Assembly (NCBI RefSeq): GCF_023343835.1
Contig: NC_064442.1
Location: 19,144,501 to 19,208,500, forward strand
Length of the DNA: 64,000 bases
Direction: 5' to 3'
Source of the DNA: Lagopus muta
Taxonomy: Eukaryota; Chordata; Aves; Galliformes; Phasianidae
Shown here: positions 36,201 to 44,096 of the stretch, one piece after another
How the letters are laid out: each line of letters begins with the position of its first letter
Numbering within the stretch: the stretch's first letter is position 1
Notes under the pieces: model-generated
What the model was told of the DNA's origin: nothing
Database searches by the model: none
Seen by the model: the letters and a program-made list of their open reading frames with translations, nothing else
Position numbers and translations under genes: made by a program

Positions 36201-39200
36201 TCTCTTCACTGTGGAGATTTATTTAAAGAACGAAAAAAAAAAAAAAAGAAAGAAAAAAAAGCTGTTGCAGGCCCTTTTTACCGGTCTCTCTGCTCTCTCT
36301 GGCACATTAGATCTGGTCTTTGGCCTTTTCCTACACTCTTGCATTTGCTGAAGTGCTGAAGGGCAGTGGTTGCAGTCTGTGGGGTATAGTGGTTGGGAGC
36401 AAATTTTTTCTCAGCATCATCAACTTATTGATTGTAGAGCGACTCGGCTGACCTCTTGCAGTCCAGAGCAGAAGCACTGACCCTTCTGTTGCTGGTCTAG
36501 AAAAGCTGCAGACAGTCGATAAAAACAGTGGGATGGAAATGCCATTGCCTTAGGGAAGCATTTTAGGGAGAGGTTATTGTTTGAGGAGGAAATTGGGTGG
36601 GAAGAATTGCATACAGCTGAACAGAAGGAGAACTTTCTCAGAGCGGCCAAGGATCGTAAATGTCATTAAAAGCCTTCCAAAGTGCCAATGGCACTTTGAG
36701 AAACGGGTTTTTTACTCATTAGGCACTTGGGCAACTGTGGAAAATTGAACAGAGACAAATGTGCTTCACGTCTTGATGCCTGTGTCTGTGATCAGAACAT
36801 AAGTCAAGCAGGTCGCTGCTGATAGGAGAGGCGTCTTTGGAGTGTGGCAGGTAGGAACTGGGCTCCTAGTGCTGAGCTAAGCTGCAGGAATAGCTGTGCT
36901 GTTCTCCCTCAGTGCTTTTCCTCAATCCTGTTGATGTCTGGACAGCAGTGGCAGCGTGTTGTTGTGTGCTGATATGTAGGTGAGGATCTGCAGCTCTGTT
37001 ACGTTGCTCAGCCCCAGCGTGGTGATGGCACGTGATGTTACAACAGGGTGCTGGTAAGGGAGCTAAGTAGCAACAGCAGCTGGGAAATGCTAACTCCTCT
37101 GGTGATCTCTGGGAATGAAGTCTGCTGCGGTAGTTCATATTCACTGCCTACAAGTGCACCAGGGAGAGGCTGTGCGCTTGGTCCTGGTGATGTGTCTTCT
37201 GGCAAAAGATTATTTGACTGTAGCAGCCAGGAATATTCTGCCTTGTCGCTCACCAGGATGGTGTGGGAGAATTTGGGGGTGGGTACAATAGAAAACCCAA
37301 AATAGTGTCTTGGTGGGGGGCTCCTGCCTAGCATTCTGGGCTGAGATGCCAGAGGAGGGACTGAAGCTTTTAAAATGCAGGGCACAGACACTGCACAGAT
37401 TTGGCAAGTGTACAGAAATGTACCCTGGGAGAGGAGATGAAAGGCTGTGGTGTGGAAACGTAAGCCCAAGCCACAGCTGTGGCCTCCATCTCGGCCTTGG
37501 GATTGGGTTAAGCTTTTCGAGCTGAAGATTTGATCCTGGTTTTGGGTGAGATCTGTCAGTGGAGAAACAAGCTCGGCTGCTCTTAATGCCTGGATGCCTG
37601 TTAGGGATATTTCCCGTTGTGGGGGCCTGTGAGATGTGTGAGAGGAGCGCTGTGGTGTTCAGATCCACCTAGGAGAGGTTTGTGAGGACCTCTGTGGTCT
37701 TGGACACGCAACCTGAATGAGCGGAGGCCAAACCACGTGTCATAAACAGGGACACATCACTTCTGTCTCCAGGCGGTTAGGATGGTGGCTTCAGCCCCAC
37801 AGCTCTATGCTGTGGTCTTCAGAGGCCCCGCTAGTGCGAGAGCTGCTGGGGAAGTCCAGTGCCTGGCTGTGGAAAGCCAAGCAGTCACCCGTGCGATAGC
37901 AAGAGCAATAAAGCCGGGCCAGCACTTCGCACTCACCAGGCGTTGGCTTGGGATATTCGTACTGGGGCTTTGTAACCTTCCAAGATCCTCCCTCCCTGCA
38001 GATGGGAAATGAAAATCCTTGGCATCAGCACAAAGCGGTAGAAGCAAGTCCAGTAACGTGGCTTAGGAGAAAAAAAAATAAAAGGAAGAAACTTGTCCAG
38101 CACCAGATCAGTGCAGCAGGGCATCTGCAGGCCTTGCAGATGAGCGTGGCTCTTCCTCTCCCAGCACAGGTGTTGCACAGCGCAGCTAAGCGCACGTACA
38201 TCTCTCGCTCGGAAAACGTGGCCCGTGCTGTTGTAAAATGAGGGGGCTGGAAACGCTTTCCAGTTGATCCACTCCTGGTGTCAGGCTTCTGTAAATCTCC
38301 CCTAACTGCCGGCAGCGCTGCCAAACCCCGCTGCGATGCAGGAAAAGTGGGTTGCTCCCTGCTCTGCTCTCCGTGCCCAGCTGTTCAGGACACATCCAAA
38401 CCCATCTTGGCAGACCGGCAAGAGAGGGAGAGCTTTTCAAACATTCCGCCTAGAAGTCATTTGTTAGGAACAAATGGGGGATTTGCCAGGACACACTGCT
38501 CCATCTGGTCTGGCATCCTGTCCCATGCATACAGCAGCCTCTCTGGATCTGCTTGAGGAAAGCAAGGGGGGAAAAAAAAAAAGGCATTTTTCCCGCAGAA
38601 GAGAAACCGCTTCCGCTGTGAGCTTGAACAGGCTTTCCTGGGCTCAAGCTCCTGTGCTGCCCTGTTCCTCCACTCTGCACATACCTACCGGCACTAGGCC
38701 TGCAGCGAAGGATCTGAAGGGACAGTTGCTATTTACACTTTTTTTTATTATAGTTCTGCATTTCACTTTTGCACAGCAGTGAGGGTGAGCTGCATCCAGG
38801 CAGCGTTTCCATGTGCTTCCCACCCTGGGCATTATTTCTTTCCTTTTCACTGTGGTTAATGAGAGAAGCACTCTGTTTACACTCTACCTGTAAAATTCCC
38901 TGGTGCTTTCACCACAGTGAAATCTCTCAGTAGACTTTGAGTTCCTGTCCCAGGGTGCCTGGCCCAGAGGAGCAGCCAACTACTTCAAGCCATCAACCTC
39001 ACTTGATGCAAGCTGTGTAAGGGCACTTTACTGAGGCAGAGCTGTTTCTGTAAAACCCTGTTTTACACCTTTTCAGTAATGGTTTGCCTGGAAGCGTTTC
39101 CTTTAGTGCTGCTCCTCACTGTAGAGATCTTTTCACACCCACTGCAGTTTGTCTGAGTGTTTTGTGCATGTGTCTGTGTTTCACAGTATCCGGATTTGAG

Positions 39201-42200
39201 CCAGGAATCTGGGTCTCCATTTGTCTTTATCTGCACTAATCCCCAGGAGATGGTTGTGAAGTTTCCCATCAAAGGAAAGCCCAAAATCTGTAAGTAGTAA
39301 AGTTTCCACAGATGCCCTCCTTGGCCTTTCTTGCCTGCTCTCCTCACCACCTCTGCTTGCCTTTGCCATATGAGTTCACAACCTTTGCCCTGCGCTCTTT
39401 GATCTGTAGGTGTTTGTTTAATGATTCAAATACATCTGTAATATTTTTGTCTTTGGTTCCCCTTTCCCCAGATGTTGCTTCCTTCCAAATACATGCCTCT
39501 TCCTGCCTCTGCAAACACTTGGGAATCATGGTGCTCATGTGCTCTGAGGAAACACATGCCTGCAGCTGATCTGCTTCTGGCATGAGTGCTTGCAGGCTGG
39601 TTTGGGATGTGAGGCAGGAATCATAGAATTGCAGAATGGCCCGGCTTGGAAGGGACCATAAAGCCCACCCAGTTATAACCCTCTGCTGTGAGCTGGCTGC
39701 CCAGGGCCCCAGCCAGCCTGGTCTTGAGCACCTCCAGGGATGGGGTCTCTTGGCAGCAGTGCTGGTGCTTCACTGCCCTCTGAGTAAAAAATTTCCTCCT
39801 AGCATCTAACCTAAATCTCCCCTCTTTTTGTTTAAAGCCATTCTCCTTTTCTGTCGCTCTCTGCTTGTGTAAATGTCGCTTTCCCTCCTGTTTTGAGCTC
39901 CCCTCAAGTCCTGGAAGGCCGCACTGAGGTCTCCCTGCAGCCTTCTCTTGCCCAGGCTGAACACCCCCAGCTCCTCAGCCGTCTCCATAGCAGAGGTGCT
40001 GCAGCCCTGGCAGCATCTCCGTGCCTCCTCTGCCCCGCTCCAGCAGCTCCGCACCCTTCCTGCGCTGGGGGCACCAGGCCTGGGCGCAGCACCGCAGCTG
40101 GGGCCTCACGAGGGCAGAGCAGAGGGGACGGTCCCCTCCCTGCCGCTGCCACCCCTCTGTTGGTGCGGCCCAGGATGCCGGTGGCTTTCCGGCCCCCAAT
40201 GGACAGTGCTGCCTCGTCTGTGGCTTTCATCCACCAGAGCCACCGAGTCCTTCTCCGCAGCGCTGCTCTCGTGAGACCTTCTCCCATCTGTGCTCACAGC
40301 TGGGATTGCCCTGACCCAAGTGCGGCACCCCGGCTTGGCCTTGCTGAACCTCCCTGGGTTCACGCAGTCCCGCTCTGTGAGCCCACCCAGCTCCCTCTGG
40401 ATGGCATCCCTTCCTCCTGTCGTATCCAGCACAGCGCTCGGCTCAGTGCCATCCGCAAACTGATGAGGGTGCACTCGGTGCCACTGTCAAAGTTTGTCCT
40501 CACAAGATGAGCAGGTTGTGATGGCGCTCAGGATGGCCCATGCTGAGTGCTTGCTTTCGTTTTGGCAGGAGTGGCCTGAAGCAGCCAGGGCCGTAGGTCC
40601 AGATGGACGTGTGACTGCGGGCCAGTGGGGATGGGATGTCCTGGCAGAGCTGGCGGTGAAGCACTGCAGCATCTGTCTGCACTCCGCTTGCCAGCGTTGT
40701 TCGTCCCTTTTATGAGCCACCAGCCCTCCACAGGCTGCCAGTTATTCCTGCCCACTGCTGTAAAAAGAATGGAGGATGTATGCAGCAGCTGGGGAGTCTG
40801 CAGTCAGCTCTGTCCTTATTAGCAACCTCCTCACCACACAGCCTGGGGAAGGCACTGAACATGCTTTCAGGGGATGTGAAAAATTAATTTGACAGGCTAA
40901 AAGCAGCATAAGCAGAAATAGTCTTGGCTGTTTGTTTAGCAGAGCTCATGGCTGGCTTTCCTTTCTCATTTGCAGCATGCTTCTCTGGGAGTAGTTATCT
41001 AGCGGCGCAGGAGCGGCAGGGTTTCTCAGGACCGCTTTATAAGGCCTTTTGAAGCCCAGTGTGGGTTTTTGTGTTGTTTTTGAGGGTTTTCTCCCCCCTT
41101 CTCTGCTCAAGTTCTCCCATGGCTGTGCTCGCTCCCCGGGCATTTGGCAAATACTTGTAGTGTGCTGAGCAGGTCGAGGGGTAAAGTGATGTGGTTTGTC
41201 ATCCAGCTTTTATAGCGGCATCCTGGAGGAGTGTTCAGCCAGTGGCAGCCAACAGTGCTTGCTGATCTGCAGAGCTCGTGCGAGGTCTTGGATCTTGCTA
41301 GTGGCACTGTCCTTCCACCAGGGACAGGTCTTTTCCAGCGTGCTGCTGAGCACTCAGGGCCATGTCCTCCTTTTTGTACATTTTTTTTTTAGCCTCTTTC
41401 TGCTCTTGTTCAGTCTCCCTGGTGCCACCGTGTCCTGTCCCTGTCACATCTGCCTCCACTGAGCCTCAGCTGGGGCACCGCCTGCCCCCCCCTCTGTCAC
41501 ATAGTCTCCTTTGTGTTGTGACAGTTTCCTGCTTGGAGCAGGATCAGTCTAACAGCCTGGAAGGAAGCTGGCTGCGCTGGCGGCTGCTCACTCCCGCTGC
41601 TGGCCTTGCCTTCCCTGCCCTCCTCCCCACCAGCTCTGCCATGAGAGCGCAGGAGCTGCAGTGGCAGGGATCTTGGAGCTGTGTGTCCCCTCCAGGGTGT
41701 GTGCCGGCATGCTGAGTCGCTCATAGGAGGCTTGTGATGGATGGGGAAGGAGCAGGGAAGCCATCACCCACTTGTCGTGGTGGCACGCTATTTTAGGAGG
41801 AGCTGGCTCTGCATCTGATGCAGTCTGAAGTGTGGCTCACATCCCCACCTGAGCTCATCTTGAAGCCTGGATCGGCCGTGACAAAATGCCAGTTTGTCTT
41901 GTTGGGAAGCCGAGCCAGTGCAGCTTTTCTTGCCAGATAACAGCATGGACCTCACCGCAATGACATCTGAATGATTCTCCATTGCAAATGAGTCGTTTCT
42001 AGCAGCCTGGGGAAGGAAAAAAAGAAACAGAGCTCAATTTGCTGCCAGGGTTATTGTTTGCATGGAAAGGATGGGCATAGTGTTTGTGTCACATTTGTGA
42101 CCGTGGCTTTCCCCAGACATGTCCCTGCTTAGTGTCAGTGCGTGAGGACAAAGCTCAGCTGTGGCTCTTGTGGGAGATCTCCTTGCATCTGGGCACAGCT

Positions 42201-43428
42201 TCCCAAAGCCGCCATTGAGCAGCACGGAGGTGTGGGGAGGTGAGGAGGGGGGAGAGGGGACGCATTGCGGTGCTGCCGGTGAGATGAGAGTCCTTAAATC
42301 ATTGAGCGTAAAGAGAAGGAGACCCTGGGGCCGTTGCCTTATTTTTAGCCTTTTCTTAAAGGTTACCCATGTGACGTTTTATCTTTGCCAGCTGATAGAG
42401 CAGAGGAGCCCGCTGATCACTTCTGGGGCCTGGGAGGAGCAGGCAGTCACGCTAAGGGTAAAGCTAACAACCCAGGATGTGGCTGAGCCTCGGCAGTGGG
42501 AGACCAGAGCACGGAGCGAGTGTGAAATCAATGCTTTTCTCTTGCCAAATCCCCCCGGTTTGGTGACTCGGAGGGCTGGCACATCGCTTCCGGCCGGTCT
42601 GGCTTGGCCCACAGGTGCCCAGTCTGCTGCTGTACGTTTGTGACGGCAGCACAGAGGAGCTGTGCTGATGCCCCATGTCCTGGGAGTTGCCCTGAGACAC
42701 CAATGGAGTCTTGTCCCTGCTCCCAGTTTCAATGAACCCTTGCTCGTGTGCTTTTTTTTTGTACATTTTTTCGTTTCTGTACCTAGCTGAGAGCAAGGCT
42801 GACCCAAAAGATGGAGGGGGACAGTTTCAGGGAAGTTGCTGTGGTGGAACAAGCGGTTTTGTAGTCTGCTGCTTTTGGAAAAAGCACTGTTGGAGTCATC
42901 TTTGAGCTGAAATGAGAAATGTGCTCAGTTTGGTGCAAGTTGACGGTGGGAGCAGCTCAGAGCCCGGTGCATCGCATCCCCAGGAATGCCCCCGACCACA
43001 CTGCAGCAGGGAGGCAGGGTCAGGGTGAGGCAGCATGACACCCGCCTCTTGGCTTTCCTGCCCCCCAAGTGCAGTGTCTTGAGCTCTGTGCTACGATCGC
43101 TCCCCAGCAGCAGTGCTGGATGACAATTTGCTCTCCTCCGCACGGGAGCCCCCCCGCAGCCCCCGGCTCGGTGTGGTGCCCGCACAGGGGAAGCCACGGC
43201 GGCTGGGAACGCCTGGCTCCTCGAGCACGATAATTGAATGTGACAGCAACACACTAACGAGGAGACCTCGCTGCCTCCAGCTGATTTGCATTGGAAATAG
43301 CATTTAAAAATAAAGAGTGATGAGGGTTGCTTGTTTTTTTTTTTTCCCCTCTCTTTACAGGGAAGCTGGATTCGAAGATCCATCAGGGAGCGAAGAAGGG
43401 GTTAATGAAGCAGAAAGCGGCGGCGTGA
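15213..43428 (+). CDS. TRIP4: TRIP4, activating signal cointegrator 1 (ASC-1), complete, 13 coding exons
   Basis: Joined exons: 15213-15298, 16087-16253, 16480-16616, 19089-19316, 20134-20212, 21976-22105, 22296-22511, 22993-23119, 23865-24052, 24978-25102, 25880-25971, 39187-39289, 43361-43428. The sum is 1746 bases, or 581 residues, equal to human TRIP4. All phases agree and all introns are GT-AG. The N-terminal region (about 1-90) resembles the human protein. A C2HC5 zinc finger has Cys171, Cys173, His178, Cys184, Cys187, Cys192, Cys200 and Cys203. The central charged helix includes [11 protein letters not shown]. The C-terminal ASCH domain runs from [17 protein letters not shown] (about 434) to about 530. 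ASC-1 is the scaffold of the ASCC complex (with ASCC1-3): a nuclear receptor and AP-1/NF-kB coactivator that also acts in alkylation repair and in splitting collided ribosomes. I see no damage in the frame. The start is fixed by the TISU context and human alignment. Confidence 0.95.
16087..16253 (+). CDS. TRIP4: TRIP4 exon 2
   Basis: Acceptor cgtcctgcag, donor ATG|gtgagt. Encodes the [18 protein letters not shown] segment of the N-terminal domain, nearly identical to human. Confidence 0.95.
16480..16616 (+). CDS. TRIP4: TRIP4 exon 3
   Basis: Acceptor ttcttgcag, donor AAG|gtgggt. A basic linker ([12 protein letters not shown]) followed by [11 protein letters not shown], which is conserved with human. 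Confidence 0.95.
16617..19088 (+). other. TRIP4: TRIP4 intron 3
   Basis: 2.5 kb. It contains a sense-oriented CR1 fragment (about 17497-18106). The rest shows no coding similarity. Confidence 0.85.
17497..18106 (+). mobile_element. CR1 LINE 3' fragment, sense orientation
   Basis: Chicken-repeat-1 family. The segment follows the CR1 ORF2 3' region and 3' end closely: GGATCAGGAATGGTGTGG, the CACTGGTGAGGCC motif, TCCAAAGAAGGGCAAC, the GGAAATGGCCTC motif, GTCACCATCCCTGG, and the TTGGACTCTATGATC end. It finishes in imperfect ATTCTATG repeats. It is 5'-truncated, as is usual for CR1, and its frame is broken. Confidence 0.9.
19089..19316 (+). CDS. TRIP4: TRIP4 exon 4 (zinc finger)
   Basis: Exactly 76 codons, phase 0 at both ends. 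Carries the whole C2HC5 set: CEC, His, CLVC, VC, and CLFC. Donor CTG|gttagt is slightly off consensus but is required by the frame. Confidence 0.95.
19317..21975 (+). other. TRIP4: TRIP4 introns 4 and 5 (around exon 5)
   Basis: Intron 4 (817 bp) and intron 5 (1763 bp) flank the 79-base exon 5. I see no repeat family, RNA gene or alternative exon in them; only short open frames and a CT-rich stretch near 21445-21458. Confidence 0.8.
20134..20212 (+). CDS. TRIP4: TRIP4 exon 5
   Basis: Begins [18 protein letters not shown], matching human. It contributes Cys208 just after the zinc finger. Donor G|gttagt. Confidence 0.94.
21976..22105 (+). CDS. TRIP4: TRIP4 exon 6
   Basis: Acceptor tttctatctcag, donor CAG|gtaagt. 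Encodes the [16 protein letters not shown] and [11 protein letters not shown] segments. Confidence 0.94.
22296..22511 (+). CDS. TRIP4: TRIP4 exon 7
   Basis: Encodes [20 protein letters not shown] and a long charged helix, then [15 protein letters not shown]. Very high similarity to human. Only a 190 bp intron separates it from exon 6. Donor A|gtaagt. Confidence 0.95.
22512..22992 (+). other. TRIP4: TRIP4 intron 7
   Basis: 481 bp with no recognisable feature. Confidence 0.85.
22993..23119 (+). CDS. TRIP4: TRIP4 exon 8
   Basis: Starts [14 protein letters not shown] and ends in [14 protein letters not shown]. The end is the least conserved part of the protein. Donor TTG|gtcagt is weak. Confidence 0.9.
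23120..23864 (+). other. TRIP4: TRIP4 intron 8
   Basis: 745 bp with no recognisable feature. The flanking exon ends are the least conserved in the gene. Confidence 0.8.
23865..24052 (+). CDS. TRIP4: TRIP4 exon 9 (start of ASCH domain)
   Basis: The acceptor gctgaag is preceded by a C/T-rich tract. It reads WVDQTG at its start and [19 protein letters not shown] at its end, the first strand and helix of the ASCH fold. The linker in between differs clearly from human. Confidence 0.93.
24978..25102 (+). CDS. TRIP4: TRIP4 exon 10 (ASCH domain)
   Basis: Acceptor gttctcctag, donor AAG|gtgagc. Encodes the [19 protein letters not shown] core of the ASCH domain. Confidence 0.95.
25396..25420. repeat. 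(GT)12 microsatellite
   Basis: An uninterrupted GT dinucleotide array of about 12 units in TRIP4 intron 10, likely length-polymorphic. Confidence 0.9.
25880..25971 (+). CDS. TRIP4: TRIP4 exon 11 (ASCH domain)
   Basis: Encodes [19 protein letters not shown] and TDCLSQEQF. Ends in phase 0 at CAG|gtgagt, followed by the 13.2 kb intron. Confidence 0.95.
26793..26839 (+). mobile_element. Eroded CR1 3' end fragment
   Basis: The stretch GGTTGGACTAGAGACCTCC followed by a TCTGATTCTGTTCAG-like tail resembles the CR1 terminal segment (TTGGACTAGATGACCTC then ATTCTGTG), but it is short and divergent. Confidence 0.45.
34250..34580 (+). promoter_or_regulatory. Intronic CpG-rich patch with ZNF143-type site
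   Basis: A local CpG cluster inside TRIP4 intron 11. It contains AAGATGGAGCGG (YY1-like, 34447-34458) and, 21 bp on, ACTACAGGTTCCAGCGTGC (34479-34497), which fits the ZNF143/THAP11 SBS motif. It may be an alternative promoter or enhancer. No transcript can be seen from sequence. Confidence 0.4.
36232..36260. repeat. A-rich simple repeat
   Basis: Poly(A) interrupted by isolated Gs, in TRIP4 intron 11. Confidence 0.9.
39187..39289 (+). CDS. TRIP4: TRIP4 exon 12
   Basis: Acceptor gtgtttcacag, donor T|gtaagt. Encodes [19 protein letters not shown] and [13 protein letters not shown], the end of the ASCH region; almost identical to human. Confidence 0.95.
39290..43360 (+). other. TRIP4: TRIP4 intron 12
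   Basis: 4.1 kb. The first part is occupied by an antisense CR1 copy (39622-40495). The last 150 bp contain a GATAATTGAATGTGACAG cluster and an octamer ATTTGCAT (43283-43290), close to the ZNF609 promoter. The middle shows nothing recognisable. Confidence 0.8.
39622..40495 (-). mobile_element. CR1 LINE 3' fragment, antisense
   Basis: Read on the minus strand it ends in the CR1 tail; on the plus strand it begins ATCATAGAATTGCAGAATGG, then TTGGAAGGGACC and the CCAGCCTGGTCTTGAGCACC motif. It continues through GGGATGGGGTC, AGGCTGAACACCCCCAGCTCC and CATCCGCAAACTGATGAGGG, all diagnostic of antisense CR1. It is 5'-truncated near 40495, GC-rich, and lacks an intact frame. Confidence 0.9.
43361..43428 (+). 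CDS. TRIP4: TRIP4 exon 13, stop
   Basis: Acceptor ctctttacag after a T-tract. Encodes [22 protein letters not shown] and TGA at 43426-43428. The lysine-rich end is conserved. The exon sits at the edge of the ZNF609 CpG island, and its last codons are GCG repeats. Confidence 0.95.
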
Positions 43429-43544
43429 GCGGGCCCGGCGGAGCAAGCGGGCAGCGGCCGGCGCGAGGCGGGCAGCAGGCGGTGCGGCGCGGCGCGGCGC
43501 GGACACGGCCTCGGCGCGCGGTGCTGCGTCTGTCCTCGGGCGGC

Positions 43545-43550
43545 ATTAAA
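43545..43550 (+). terminator. TRIP4: Probable TRIP4 poly(A) signal ATTAAA
   Basis: The only AATAAA/ATTAAA hexamer for several kb after the TRIP4 stop. A GT-containing stretch follows at about 43575-43590. It would give a 3' untranslated region of only about 140 bases, lying wholly in CpG-rich DNA. Confidence 0.5.
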
Positions 43551-43880
43551 AGGAGCGCTGTTCCCAGCCTGCATCTCTGCTGCGTGTGGCCAAAGAGCGG
43601 GCGGCGGTCACGCGCCCTGTCTTCCTGTGGAGAAGATGGATCTCCCCGTCTTTGCCCCCAGCCGCTCCCCGCGGCCGTGCGCGGGCGCTGCGCGGCTCCC
43701 TGGCCGGCTGCCCGCCGCGCTCAGCGCGACGAACTTCTGCCCGATTCCGTTCCCCCCTCGTAGTCCGGAGCCGTTCCGGCGCTCCGGCCCCGCGTTTTCC
43801 CCTCCGCCGCCGCCCTCCGCTCCGGACTCCGCGCTCCGCCTTTTGCCTGGCGCCGGCTCCGGGCTGCCGCGTCCCCGCGG

Positions 43881-43966
43881 AGCCGAGCGCGGCCGAGCGG
43901 AGCCGAGCGGAGCCGAGCGGCCGTGCCCCGCGCCGCCCGCCCCGCCCCGCCCCGCCCCGCCCCGCC
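43881..43966. repeat. Short tandem GC arrays in ZNF609 promoter
   Basis: Four near-identical 10-mers (GGAGCCGAGC type), then about six CCCGC pentamers giving overlapping GC-boxes. Such arrays are slippage-prone and a probable source of length variation. Confidence 0.8.
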
Positions 43967-44096
43967 AGGCGGACACCGGCGCGGCCTGCGCGAGCGGCCC
44001 AGGCGGCATGGCGGGCCCGGCGGGCGGGCCTTAGCTGCCCGCGGCCCACCCGGCCCCATGGAGGAGACCTAGGGCCGCCGGGGCGCGAGAGAGCGG
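43900..44096 (+). other. ZNF609: Probable non-coding exon 1 of ZNF609
   Basis: A strong donor, GCGG|gtgagtgcg, follows 44096 just after the GC-box array. Mammalian ZNF609 has a non-coding first exon and its ATG in exon 2, as here. The 5' limit is unknown. The exon holds a minimal upstream frame of eight codons (ATG at 44008). Confidence 0.5.

Larger units (their letters stand above)
25972..39186 (+). other. TRIP4: TRIP4 intron 11 (13.2 kb)
   Basis: By far the largest TRIP4 intron. It contains an eroded CR1 tail near 26793-26839, an AT-rich stretch at about 29560-29810, a CpG-rich patch at about 34250-34580 with a ZNF143-type motif, and T- or A-rich tracts near 35563 and 36232. No coding exon was recognised. 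Confidence 0.8.

Noticed and set aside
39893-40510. 205-codon plus-strand frame in TRIP4 intron 12
   Set aside because: It is the antisense strand of the CR1 copy at 39622-40495.
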